From IMG/VR virus record IMGVR_UViG_3300023278_001447, positions 1 through 40,747 of that record: a stretch of 40,747 nt of DNA; one strand, given 5' to 3'. This document shows, piece by piece, positions 30,406 to 38,425 of the stretch (positions are counted from its first letter, which is position 1; every line of letters starts with the position of its first letter). A model generated the notes under the pieces. The model was not told the origin of the DNA and did not search any database. It saw nothing but the letters and a program-made list of their open reading frames with translations. The translations under genes and the position numbers were made by a program. The DNA is from a virus.

Positions 30406-31341
30406 TTAAGCAAAAAATTCTCTTCCTTCTTGCTTAATCTTGTCTCTTTCTTCCTTTTGAACAACATTTCCATTGCTATCAACTAGCACTGACTGAACTG
30501 AGCATTTGCAATTGATTCTATTTGCACCGCTATCCCACCATGCGTTTTGATCGCGCACAGTGTAGGCATTTCCATGTCTTGCGGCATGATTATCGCGGGT
30601 AGTGGGCAGCAATGCTGATATATGTATCACCCCCGCCGTTAGGCCAGTTTCTTCTGCGGCCATAGCTACCATATTCATTTTGCCGTCGTTATATGCTTTA
30701 TTTGTTTCCGTAGCAGCTATGCGTTTGGCACTCGCTGACGAAACATCGAATCTTTTCTTAATATCGTCTGCTATGACTTTAGGTTTTACACCTGCCGACA
30801 TACCTGCATTGATACGCTCATAAACTTGTGCTGCTGTTTTTTCGCCCAGTGACTTGACCAGCCCGTAGTTCCTTACTAATGCATCTTTAACCCCTGCCCT
30901 ATATCTGGGAGAAGTCAATACGATCTCTGGGGCCACCCTTTGCGGCGTCAGTCCGGTTGATGTGACTGCACCAGCTATAGCGGCGGCAGCTATGAGCTGA
31001 TTGAATGTTACCAGCTCTTCCTGTGTTCCTTGCCTATATGGAAGCTCCACTGACGGGCTATAGAACCAATCTGCCGGTACTCGCTCCGCTTCAGTCTCAA
31101 GGTATAGGGCTAGTGCGGCAGCTATCTCTGCGGATAAATCTTCTTGTTGCTCTGGGGTTAAATCATAGGCATAAACAACCTGATTGACCACGGGCTTTTC
31201 AATTGACCGTGATCTAGGCACTTTGGCAAATATGCTTAATATTTCCCTTCTGGCCTTGCGTATCCGAGCATCAAGCCGCTTTGTGGCTTTTTTCCGGTTA
31301 CTTGCTTGGCCTGTTGGGTCAGTCCTCGATTTCCTGCCCAA
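30406..31341 (-). CDS. Mu F-like minor head morphogenesis protein
   Basis: This 311-aa protein has a basic N terminus, a helical body and the C-terminal Mu F signature: LLPTTRDNHAARHGNAYTVR, then WWDSGANRINCKCSVQSVLV. This domain is found in minor head proteins that join the portal and often enter with the DNA. It overlaps the end of the portal gene by 23 nt in another frame. Confidence 0.9.
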   Translation of the reverse strand: MGRKSRTDPTGQASNRKKATKRLDARIRKARREILSIFAKVPRSRSIEKPVVNQVVYAYDLTPEQQEDLSAEIAAALALYLETEAERVPADWFYSPSVELPYRQGTQEELVTFNQLIAAAAIAGAVTSTGLTPQRVAPEIVLTSPRYRAGVKDALVRNYGLVKSLGEKTAAQVYERINAGMSAGVKPKVIADDIKKRFDVSSASAKRIAATETNKAYNDGKMNMVAMAAEETGLTAGVIHISALLPTTRDNHAARHGNAYTVRDQNAWWDSGANRINCKCSVQSVLVDSNGNVVQKEERDKIKQEGREFFA

Positions 31342-32701
31342 TCTCTTCGCCCTCTGGTTCTTCTAAATCGCGGTCAAGCTCAAAGCCTGCGGCTTCGCGT
31401 ATCTCTTCACCATCAAAAGGCACTTCGCCAGCACTTTGGAACTGAGTTTGGTTAATAGCAGACATTTTAGTGGCATTATCTAGCTTTTCGTTGTCACTTA
31501 GTGCTAACAAATCATCCCAGACGACATCATAGTCAGCTGCTGGCAATATACCCCTAAAGACAAACCAATCTATGACAGATTCAATCATTTCTGTCACAAA
31601 GTTTTCTCGTCGCGAGTTGACCATTGACAGGAATGACCGGCTATCTTCATTTGATGCCATTCTGCCTGTTTGCTGCCCTATAAGTATGGTCGCAGGTATC
31701 TTGGCTGCTGCGGCAACATCATTCAGTGAATTCATAAAAAACTCTTTGGGGTTAGCCAAATTTGAACTTAGCACTTGGGCATCCATATTAGGCGACCACA
31801 TCGAGCGTCTAGCTCGATTCTTCAAAAAGTCATCAGTATGGTCTGCAAAATCTTCTAGCTTTTTCTCAAGCCCGACAGCACTTGCGCCATCTTTTAGGCT
31901 AAATACCAATGATTGCGCAGCATTCTTATAATATCCTTCGCCACCGCCGCCTGCGATCTTTCTCAAGTCCATAAGCGAGTTATAACACGCCTCAAGCGAT
32001 GGTATGCCATAAATGCCGCCATTGTCAGCACCTTCTGCGGCAATTATGATTCTGTCGGGGTGAATGCTGAAGGTTGATTTTGACTTTTCATTGCGATTAC
32101 CCGACGCACCACTTGTATATTGATACATGGTAGGTAATTCATATCTATCACTAGACGGGTCACTATCTGTCTCCAGAACCTCAAGCTCTCCCTCATAAAT
32201 TGGGGTTACTTGCACTAAGGATGCTATTCCAGCCAGTGTGCCATCAATAGGCTGATCTGGGGATTTATTATCACGCACACGCATAAACAATCCTGCATAG
32301 CGGCCCACCCTTTGGCGCGTATCCAAACCCTTTAACCTTTGCCAAAGTTTTATGCGCGGGATTAGGTCATCCAGATCGCTAATAAACTGCCCATTCTCTG
32401 ACTCAATCGTTGGGGTAGTCATCCATGAAGTGTCTACCGGCAGCTCAACGACATTCTTCGCAACACCAAAACGGCGATACATATTCCAGAAGTTAGCAAA
32501 GCTGAGTGTGCTCGGGTATCCATAATCCAAATAAATATTGTGCAATGTGTCAGCATTATCGTAGCCACCAGATATAGCAGATGCGATGCGGCCCCGAACA
32601 CTATTATTAGTTAGTCCGCTGCTAGACAATTGCCCGACTGCTTGGTTGACTTCTAGCTTAATTGCTTCAGCTAAGTCATTTTTTGGTTTGAACGGCCACA
32701 T
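31319..32701 (-). CDS. Portal protein (DUF1073 family)
   Basis: This 460-aa protein follows the DUF1073 portal layout: SFANFWNMYRRFGVAKNVVE with the WM dipeptide following, GRYAGLFMRVRD, IHPDRIIIAAEGAD, AAAKIPATILIGQQTGRMAS, and an acidic C-terminal tail. Portal rings occupy one capsid vertex and pass DNA. Its place between the terminase-linked genes and the Mu F-like protein supports the call. The length fits a plain portal, with no extra C-terminal domain. Confidence 0.9.
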   Translation of the reverse strand: MWPFKPKNDLAEAIKLEVNQAVGQLSSSGLTNNSVRGRIASAISGGYDNADTLHNIYLDYGYPSTLSFANFWNMYRRFGVAKNVVELPVDTSWMTTPTIESENGQFISDLDDLIPRIKLWQRLKGLDTRQRVGRYAGLFMRVRDNKSPDQPIDGTLAGIASLVQVTPIYEGELEVLETDSDPSSDRYELPTMYQYTSGASGNRNEKSKSTFSIHPDRIIIAAEGADNGGIYGIPSLEACYNSLMDLRKIAGGGGEGYYKNAAQSLVFSLKDGASAVGLEKKLEDFADHTDDFLKNRARRSMWSPNMDAQVLSSNLANPKEFFMNSLNDVAAAAKIPATILIGQQTGRMASNEDSRSFLSMVNSRRENFVTEMIESVIDWFVFRGILPAADYDVVWDDLLALSDNEKLDNATKMSAINQTQFQSAGEVPFDGEEIREAAGFELDRDLEEPEGEEIGQEIED

Positions 32702-32709
32702 AGTTACGC

Positions 32710-32997
32710 CTATATAAATTGATCGCCAATAATGGTATTAGCTGTACCTGTTGTAAGGCTAGCTTCAAAATAGTATTCAAAATCAGAGGCAGGCTCAAAC
32801 CCCTGTTCTTCAGCTGGAGCTTCATAGGTCTTAACCAGCCCTGCTGTGCCGCCTGTTACTTTACGCATCAGATTCACTTGGCCAGTAAAAGTACCTTGTA
32901 TAGACACAGTAAAATGGCCTCTAGGCCTAATGCTGTCGCCTACGTCATTCACTGCTGTTAAAGCATTTTCAGCTTTTGGTGTGGTTACAAGTGCCAT
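32710..32997 (-). CDS. Small beta-rich virion-like protein
   Basis: This 95-aa protein contains HFTVSIQGTFTGQVNLMRKV and FEPASDFEYYFEASLTTG. The pattern of a beta sandwich with a GTFTGQVNLMR edge strand is seen in small phage structural proteins. It stands directly before the portal gene. Its role is not established. Confidence 0.6.
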   Translation of the reverse strand: MALVTTPKAENALTAVNDVGDSIRPRGHFTVSIQGTFTGQVNLMRKVTGGTAGLVKTYEAPAEEQGFEPASDFEYYFEASLTTGTANTIIGDQFI

Positions 32998-33010
32998 AAT
33001 TGTATTCCTG

Positions 33011-33436
33011 TTAAATGATTGGCCGCATTATAGGCGATATTATAGATAGTTCGCCATTTTTAGGCTCAATTAGTAAAGAATCGTCAAATTCAATTTCTAC
33101 TGTACCTCGTTCACCGCCTCGGAAAAGGCCAGCAGGGTTAGCGTAAGTAAAAAGATAAAATGTACCAGCTCCAAAATCAAATTTATTTAATACATTAGCG
33201 TCAGTAAAGGTTGCGGAACCATTTACTTGATCTGTCATAGTTATACTAACTGGGAGAGGCAGGCTGTGGCTAACAATCGCACTTTTTTGTAGAACAGCAA
33301 AGGCATAATTATCTGATGTAGTAGCATTAGTTAACTTTATAGGTAGGTTTTCTTCCACTGCAAACGGAACACCCTCACTTTCAATAGTCGTGTTTGGCCC
33401 TGTTGTAGATGCTGTTGCTGTTACCGTGAATTTCAT
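33011..33436 (-). CDS. Beta-rich hypothetical virion protein A
   Basis: This 141-aa protein begins MKFTVTATASTTGPNTTIES; the C terminus has VEIEFDDSLL and ISPIMRPII. It is almost entirely beta-strand-like. Its C-terminal part resembles that of the neighbouring 163-aa protein (EFD-S-L, then IS-IM), suggesting a diverged tandem duplication. It lies between terminase and portal genes, an unusual site for decoration proteins. Confidence 0.55.
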   Translation of the reverse strand: MKFTVTATASTTGPNTTIESEGVPFAVEENLPIKLTNATTSDNYAFAVLQKSAIVSHSLPLPVSITMTDQVNGSATFTDANVLNKFDFGAGTFYLFTYANPAGLFRGGERGTVEIEFDDSLLIEPKNGELSIISPIMRPII

Positions 33437-33439
33437 ACA

Positions 33440-33931
33440 TCAACCTACTAAAGATTTCATAATTGAACCTGATATAGATGGCACAGTCGTGCCTAAAACG
33501 CTATTGTCGAACTCTAATACAAAATCAATATCATCTCCGCCAGCCGCTGTCCAATTAGCCAAAAAGGGATGCTGATTTGCCGTGCTTGGATATAGTGTTT
33601 TACCTGAGTCGATTCCTCCAACGCCAAAATCCGTTCCATAAACCGCACCTGAGCCAGATGGCACAGTATTGTTGGTAAAGGTTATTGCTTTGATTGGTAT
33701 TGGTTGCCCACTGATTGCAAGGCTGCCAGTAGCATAAATACCAAGCTGAACATTGCCGCCAATAGTTGTTACTAAAACTATCTCAAGGCTAAATTTACCA
33801 TTCGTACCTTCAATTTCGAGTGGCAATCCGCTCTGCAAGGGCGCATTCAACGAACCTACAAAAAATGTGCCTCCACCCAGCAAAGGCCAGCCATTTGAAC
33901 CTTGGCTCACTGATGTGCCTATCAGTTTCAT
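33440..33931 (-). CDS. Beta-rich hypothetical virion protein B
   Basis: This 163-aa protein (MKLIGTSVSQGSNGWPLLGG; end VLEFDNSVLGTTVPSISGSI) is a Gly-, Thr- and Ser-rich beta protein, possibly a paralogue of the next gene. Its start overlaps the upstream gene by ATGA. No family is recognised. Confidence 0.55.
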   Translation of the reverse strand: MKLIGTSVSQGSNGWPLLGGGTFFVGSLNAPLQSGLPLEIEGTNGKFSLEIVLVTTIGGNVQLGIYATGSLAISGQPIPIKAITFTNNTVPSGSGAVYGTDFGVGGIDSGKTLYPSTANQHPFLANWTAAGGDDIDFVLEFDNSVLGTTVPSISGSIMKSLVG

Positions 33932-34380
33932 GCCACAGTGCCCTCAGCAGGTAACGCGCCGTATAAGACAGATTTTATGGCGTCGTATACGTCAAACTCA
34001 GCAGCATTAGAAGCAATTTCTAACGCCTCTTGAAAGCCATCAAGGTCTAGAAATTGTGGATTTTCGTCTGCAAAGATAATGGCAATCTTCTCTTTAGTGC
34101 TAATGATATAGTGGCGAATGTCATCCACTTCTATTTCAAGCTGTGCAGCGGCAGAAGACAACCAATGCTCTTTAGCTACAGCCACCGCATTACAGTAATC
34201 GGCATATTCAGAAGCTGCCAACACATATAGCTTTGCTTGGTCAACCATTTCACCAGACGAATCCCTTTCAATATACGCGATTTTTAGCTCCCCATTGACC
34301 AAGTCTTCCATAACACTCTCAACTTTCATACTCGTCACAATAGTTTCATACTTTATCGGGTTTTCTAATTCTAATGGCAT
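33928..34380 (-). CDS. Hypothetical acidic protein next to the terminase
   Basis: This 150-aa acidic protein begins MPLELENPIKYETIVTSMKV; the second half is helical (EVDDIRHYIISTKEKIAIIF, EALEIASNAAEFDVYDAI). Its place directly after the large terminase gene and ahead of the beta-rich proteins suggests a virion or assembly role. No domain is recognised. Confidence 0.55.
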   Translation of the reverse strand: MPLELENPIKYETIVTSMKVESVMEDLVNGELKIAYIERDSSGEMVDQAKLYVLAASEYADYCNAVAVAKEHWLSSAAAQLEIEVDDIRHYIISTKEKIAIIFADENPQFLDLDGFQEALEIASNAAEFDVYDAIKSVLYGALPAEGTVA

Positions 34381-34415
34381 AGTTTTGTCCTGTATTGTTG
34401 TGAATAAATGCGGAT

Positions 34416-35651
34416 TTACCGCCCCATCGCCATATCAAGCAAATCACCTAGATTATTGCCTTGCTTGATGATTGGTGCTAGTGCATACCTGATTGCATCC
34501 CAACAATGATTGTGTTTGTCAATTAAAACAGTCAGAACGTCATCAGTCAATCTATCTCGTTTATACTTCCACAATCTAGCTTCCTCTGCTGTCTTTGGGC
34601 AATCTGTATGTATAATTATCTGTTCGAAGCCGCGCAAGGTCGATATACCATCCTCAACACTGCCAGCCCACTTCTCTACACCTACTGTCTTGGGGTAGCC
34701 ATGATGCTTCATATAGCTTATTACTTCCGGTCTGGCACAGTCTGCCCGCACCGTATGATTCTTGGCGTTTGGGATATTATCCCAGAACTCTGGCGTATCA
34801 TTTATCTCCACGCCTACCCTATATAACTCATGCCTGATATATAACTTATCAGTTGCAGGGTCTATATAGCATTCGATTAAAGTATCAGGGTCAGATGAAA
34901 AACCCCAATCCGCCCCGAGATATGGCCCATCCCAATGCGGTTCAGGTTCAAAGTCCTGTGTTATAAATTTGCCTGCCAAAACCTGATCGTCTGATTTTGT
35001 ATTGTGCTGACCAAGCCAAACATGGGAATAGCTATCAGGGTCACGCCTTAAATGGCGGTCAGCTTCATCTTTAAGTAATTGCGGGCAAAACGGGTTTTGC
35101 TGGTAATTGACGTGAATGCACCGATAATCAGGGTCATTGCCTGCATCATGGAACATTTTGTCTACTGGGTCGGTATCTTGATCTGGATTCCATGAGAACC
35201 ATATCTCAGATTCTTCCATACGAATAGTTGGCAATAACAGCTTCATGCTGCGATCTGATATGCTCTGCGCCTCCTCAACCCATGCTATCTTAAAGCCCTC
35301 TAGTGACTTAATAGAATCTGCCGTATGGTTTTGCATACCTTGAAAGATAATTACCCCATCACCGTTTATGCGCCTTATCTCAATAGATGTGATCTCAAAT
35401 AAGTGTGATACACCTAATGTCCTTATTTTGTCTTCGATAAGCTTTTTGGCAGAAAATTTAAGTGAACGCTGCACTTCACGGATACAGACAGCAGATAGAT
35501 TTGGATTGGCCGCTATTGCAGCTACAAGCTGCTCAGCAAAGAAATGTGATTTGCCTGAACCCCTGCCACCCTTTGCGCCTTTATAGCGGACAGGCTCAAG
35601 TAATGGCTTGCCCCATCGGGGCGTTTTTAATAATAGCTTGCCACCTTCCAC
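34416..35651 (-). CDS. terL: Terminase large subunit (PBSX/Terminase_3 type)
   Basis: The start is GTG at 35651, sharing one base with the small-subunit stop (TAGTG). This 411-aa protein has an N-terminal ATPase with Walker A GGRGSGKS (28-35) and Walker B IAWVEEAQ (about 118-125), the coupling SWNPDQDTDPVDKMF segment, and an RNase H-like nuclease with LGADWGFSSDPD, RADCARPE and DAIRYAL. It drives DNA packaging and cuts concatemers; PBSX-type enzymes commonly go with headful (pac) packaging, in line with the circular assembly. Confidence 0.95.
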   Translation of the reverse strand: MEGGKLLLKTPRWGKPLLEPVRYKGAKGGRGSGKSHFFAEQLVAAIAANPNLSAVCIREVQRSLKFSAKKLIEDKIRTLGVSHLFEITSIEIRRINGDGVIIFQGMQNHTADSIKSLEGFKIAWVEEAQSISDRSMKLLLPTIRMEESEIWFSWNPDQDTDPVDKMFHDAGNDPDYRCIHVNYQQNPFCPQLLKDEADRHLRRDPDSYSHVWLGQHNTKSDDQVLAGKFITQDFEPEPHWDGPYLGADWGFSSDPDTLIECYIDPATDKLYIRHELYRVGVEINDTPEFWDNIPNAKNHTVRADCARPEVISYMKHHGYPKTVGVEKWAGSVEDGISTLRGFEQIIIHTDCPKTAEEARLWKYKRDRLTDDVLTVLIDKHNHCWDAIRYALAPIIKQGNNLGDLLDMAMGR

Positions 35652-36055
35652 TAATCATCATCACCTAAAGGGTCAATAATAGTATGTTGCACTTCTGTGA
35701 TTTGCAGCGCACCACCCTCGGGGCCAGCAATATGACGTTTTTGCACATCCTCCCAGTTCTCAGGGTCGCGGTTTTTGAGGAAAAATATCATAGCTGTATT
35801 GTCGCCAGCTTTTGCTTTCTGGAATAGGGCGTTAGTGACTGTTGCAATACCTTTGGCTTTGCCATCTAAGTAAGCATCTGCAAGCCGCCGATCGCGCTTC
35901 TGATACTCGTTATAAGTGTCGTAGTGCATCCCTAGAGCGCGCGCCACTTGCTCCTTCGTCAGCCCTTGCGCCGCCAATGACTCAACCTTATAGAAGAAAC
36001 TGTCATCAGATATATTCCCATCTTGGTCGATGTCTAACAAATATGGCCTTGCCAT
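35651..36055 (-). CDS. terS: Terminase small subunit
   Basis: This 134-aa protein has an N-terminal helix-turn-helix (VESLAAQGLTKEQVARALGM then HYDTYNEYQKRD), a helical oligomerisation part (DAYLDGKAKGIATVTNALFQ) and the FFLKNRDPENWEDVQKR segment typical of small terminases. It recognises the packaging start and recruits the large subunit, encoded next. AAGGA lies before its ATG. Confidence 0.9.
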   Translation of the reverse strand: MARPYLLDIDQDGNISDDSFFYKVESLAAQGLTKEQVARALGMHYDTYNEYQKRDRRLADAYLDGKAKGIATVTNALFQKAKAGDNTAMIFFLKNRDPENWEDVQKRHIAGPEGGALQITEVQHTIIDPLGDDD

Positions 36056-36123
36056 GATATTTCCTTTTTATAGTCTCGGATAACTGGATTAAATCATACC
36101 TTTAATGCGGACACAAAACTAGC

Positions 36124-36342
36124 TTATTTGTCCGATTGAGCGGTATAACCGTTCTGTACTGCTACGCAACCAGCTATTACCGTCTGAAATAACTCTGGCT
36201 TATATCTGTGCCAGTTGATTAGAGTATTGAGGCTAACGCCCGTCATATTACTGACTTGCGTTAGATTCTTGAGGCCTTGGCTTTTGGCCTCTTGAGCAGG
36301 GCTTCTGCCATTTGTATTAAGTTTACCCGTTACTGCCATCAT
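36124..36342 (-). CDS. Small helix-turn-helix protein
   Basis: This 72-aa protein contains LKNLTQVSNMTGVSLNTLIN followed by WHRYKPELFQTVIAGC, a compact helix-turn-helix layout (about residues 27-55) known from small phage regulators. GAGG lies nine bases before the ATG. It sits just ahead of the late packaging genes and could influence late transcription; the target is unknown. Confidence 0.65.
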   Translation of the reverse strand: MMAVTGKLNTNGRSPAQEAKSQGLKNLTQVSNMTGVSLNTLINWHRYKPELFQTVIAGCVAVQNGYTAQSDK

Positions 36343-36348
36343 TGTGAC

Positions 36349-36633
36349 TTACCTCATTCCTAGTGCAGCATTTGTTTCGCTGATTTTCTTATCATCAAAC
36401 TGGCTGTAAATTTCGACAAGCTTGGTCGTTTTTGGGTTTTTGTTGAAAATACTGACTACAGGCTTAATTGTACGGATTTCTTCGACCGTTACTCCGTCAA
36501 TGTCGCGCTGATGAAATAAGTCAGCGGCAATTTCGATGGCTTCATCTTTTTTGCCTATGAACATCACGCTTGCATTACCAAGCCAAGTATCTTCGCTTTC
36601 AAGCTGATAAGTATTAATTTCGTAAGTTTTCAT
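36349..36633 (-). CDS. Hypothetical early protein
   Basis: ATG 36633 is preferred because GGAG lies six bases upstream and begins MKTYEINTYQLESEDTWLGN; the ATG at 36645 overlaps that site. This gives 94 aa with alternating strands and helices (VMFIGKKDEAIEIAADLFHQ). No family is recognised. It is transcribed from the promoter at 36691-36664. Confidence 0.6.
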   Translation of the reverse strand: MKTYEINTYQLESEDTWLGNASVMFIGKKDEAIEIAADLFHQRDIDGVTVEEIRTIKPVVSIFNKNPKTTKLVEIYSQFDDKKISETNAALGMR

Positions 36634-36663
36634 TTTGATCTCCATTATTTAGTTTACAGTGTA

Positions 36664-36712
36664 ATTATGAACGATTATTTAAGTAAAGCAAGCATTATTT
36701 TAAATTATTTTG
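36664..36712 (-). promoter_or_regulatory. Leftward promoter P4 with phased 10-bp repeats
   Basis: On the minus strand, AAAATAATT and TAAAATAATG (36712-36693) end one base before TTGCTT (36691-36686); CATAATT follows after 16 bases (36669-36663). The order and spacing are as in P1 and P2. Downstream TGTAAACTAAATAATGGAG keeps the GTAAACTAAA part of the shared leader. Confidence 0.7.
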
Positions 36713-36724
36713 GTTTTTTGAGTT

Positions 36725-36744
36725 AAGCCGCAATTAAGCGGCTT
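36725..36744. repeat. Inverted repeat overlapping the ArdC-like stop codon
   Basis: AAGCCGC and GCGGCTT (36725-36731, 36738-36744) pair around six bases and include the stop codon at 36734-36736. No T run follows on the minus strand, so it is at most a weak terminator or a message-end stabiliser. Confidence 0.5.
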
Positions 36745-37564
36745 TTGTAAGTTCTTCCTCTGTTGTGATGCTAAGTAAGAACTTGGTAGCTTTTTCGGCT
36801 TGAGCTGCTGCTTGTAATATATATTTTGGCTCACTCTTCAGTTCTTTAATCCATGTTCCAATGTAGTTAGTGTGGTTTTCTGCTTCATTAGGGCAATCAA
36901 GCTCGATACTGGCGAAATATGCGCCGATTTCAGCAATCAGCTCTTCAAAGGCATAGCCCTTGCTTGATTTGTCTTGCAAGCGGTCTAGGCGCGTTTTATG
37001 GCCTGTCCAGTGAACTAACTCATGCAGCGCTGTACCGTAGTAGCCGTTTTCTGTGTGGAACTGGTTGACTTCAGGTAGCTGGATGTGATCGCTTGATGGA
37101 TTGTAATAAGCCCTGTCACCACCGTGGCGAATATCTGCACCAGTGTTTGCTAGGAAAACATCAAGCTGATTGGCGTTTAGTTCTTTTTCTTCTGCTTTGG
37201 TTGGAATTGTCAGGCCGTCGCATTGTGCGGCGTTGAAAATCTTGATTGTTTTGAAAGATGAGATATATGTATATTCTTCACCTGTTTTTTTGTTTTCGCC
37301 CTTGCGAACCATTGGCGCGAGGATTTCTGTGCCTTTTTCGCCTTTACGCACTTGGCCGCCTAGCTTTTTAAGCTGCTGATAGCCACCCCAATAATTACAA
37401 CCAAACTCAACTGAAGCAATATCCAACCATAGTGAATTCAGGCCCTCGTACTGCTTGTTGGTAGCTAGGTTAGTGGCACGATCACCGCGCTCTGCCCAAG
37501 GCTTTTGCCAAGGGGCTGTTCCGGATTCGATTGACGCTATGATTTGATCTACGATATTTTGCAT
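36734..37564 (-). CDS. ardC: ArdC-type antirestriction protein (DUF1738 plus zincin domain)
   Basis: This 276-aa protein has the ArdC_N part (IIASIESGTAPWQKPWAERG, YEGLNSLWLDIA, then GGQVRKGEKGTEIL), a single-strand DNA-binding domain. A zincin-like metallopeptidase domain follows with HELVHWTGH (181-189) and a later YAFEELIAEIGAYF whose Glu is the third metal ligand. ArdC proteins protect incoming DNA from restriction, and phage and plasmid copies often enter with or soon after the DNA. It has its own promoter (37623-37595). Its closeness to a putative DNA-modification cassette suggests a counter-defence island. Confidence 0.85.
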   Translation of the reverse strand: MQNIVDQIIASIESGTAPWQKPWAERGDRATNLATNKQYEGLNSLWLDIASVEFGCNYWGGYQQLKKLGGQVRKGEKGTEILAPMVRKGENKKTGEEYTYISSFKTIKIFNAAQCDGLTIPTKAEEKELNANQLDVFLANTGADIRHGGDRAYYNPSSDHIQLPEVNQFHTENGYYGTALHELVHWTGHKTRLDRLQDKSSKGYAFEELIAEIGAYFASIELDCPNEAENHTNYIGTWIKELKSEPKYILQAAAQAEKATKFLLSITTEEELTKAA

Positions 37565-37594
37565 TGTCTTACCCTCTCGTTTAGTTGATAGGGC

Positions 37595-37644
37595 AATTAT
37601 GGAGCAAAATCCACATAAAGCAACATTTATTTTAAATTATTTTA
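37595..37644 (-). promoter_or_regulatory. Leftward promoter P5 with phased 10-bp repeats
   Basis: On the minus strand TAAAATAATT and TAAAATAAAT (37644-37625) end one base before TTGCTT (37623-37618), then after 16-17 bases CATAATT (37601-37595). CAACTAAACGAGAGGG gives the ribosome site of the ArdC-like gene. Confidence 0.7.
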
Positions 37645-37648
37645 GTTT

Positions 37649-38425
37649 TTATGCTTTTTCTTTCTCTAGGTCGATTTTTGTAGCCCCTGCCAGCGGATAG
37701 AATATTAGACTATTTCTATAGCCTCCTTTAGTTTTGGGGACTATTGGGGTGACGCCATGCACATTTTTCCACGCAGGATAGACGATCATTGACCTATCGT
37801 GACAGGCAAAGGTTATCCCATAGTCTGGTACGCTTAGGCAACCGCCATCGGATAGTTTGCGCTTAGTTAGTATTACATTGATCGAGTCTTTTATATTACC
37901 CGTATCTCGATGGAAATTCGCCGCTATATTGTAATTAGCTATGCTGCTTGTGAAATGTTCGCCCACCTTGTATTTTTTTGGTATTTCCGCAAGCAAAGCC
38001 TTCTGCTTATCGTAGATGTGTGGAGCAATGCGCTTGACTATTTCCATTGATTCATTTGATGCAAGCAACATTGCTTTGACATAATTTCTAGCTGATTCTA
38101 TTTGGTGAACGGAGCTAACAGAATGATATGCTCGTTTAAAATTTGGCTTAGCCGGTATGAAGCCTAAAATGGTACTGCGCTGTTCAACACCATTAGAACG
38201 CCGCATATCAGATTTAGGCACATTGTCTCCAAGGAACTCATTGTTTGCCAAATCCAGTAGCTTTTTTAGCTTGACACTGTGCTTTGATATGTCGCGCAAA
38301 TAAAAGCCTATTACCTCGCCGTCTAAGATGAGCATAGTATCTTCTGTTACATTTGGCTCTATATGGCCACATGAAGCACCAATACTAATATCGTGCTCTA
38401 ATTCTTTAAGCTCTAGGTCAATCAT
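37649..38425 (-). CDS. TET/JBP-like 2-oxoglutarate/Fe(II) dioxygenase (putative DNA base oxygenase)
   Basis: This 258-aa protein's C-terminal half has the double-stranded beta-helix signature of the TET/JBP superfamily: IANYNIAANFHRDTGN with iron ligands His172 and Asp174 and the downstream Asn177; GGCLSVPDYG; then NVHGV with third ligand His223; and GGYRNSLIFYP with Arg237 for 2-oxoglutarate. The N-terminal half (about 1-150) is a helical extension without a known family. TET/JBP enzymes hydroxylate 5-methylcytosine or thymine in DNA. It is coupled to an FkbM-like methyltransferase gene (8-nt overlap). A DNA substrate is likely from the family but not proven; a free-nucleotide or protein hydroxylase is the alternative. 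Confidence 0.7.
   Translation of the reverse strand: MIDLELKELEHDISIGASCGHIEPNVTEDTMLILDGEVIGFYLRDISKHSVKLKKLLDLANNEFLGDNVPKSDMRRSNGVEQRSTILGFIPAKPNFKRAYHSVSSVHQIESARNYVKAMLLASNESMEIVKRIAPHIYDKQKALLAEIPKKYKVGEHFTSSIANYNIAANFHRDTGNIKDSINVILTKRKLSDGGCLSVPDYGITFACHDRSMIVYPAWKNVHGVTPIVPKTKGGYRNSLIFYPLAGATKIDLEKEKA

Noticed and set aside
31319-32701. Acb1 anti-CBASS activity for the DUF1073 protein
   Set aside because: Database names sometimes attach Acb1 to this portal family because of fusions. Here the length and motifs fit a plain portal and I see no paired HxT motifs of a 2H phosphodiesterase.
36725-36744. Terminator after the ArdC-like gene
   Set aside because: The 7-bp stem includes the stop codon, but no T run follows on the coding strand.
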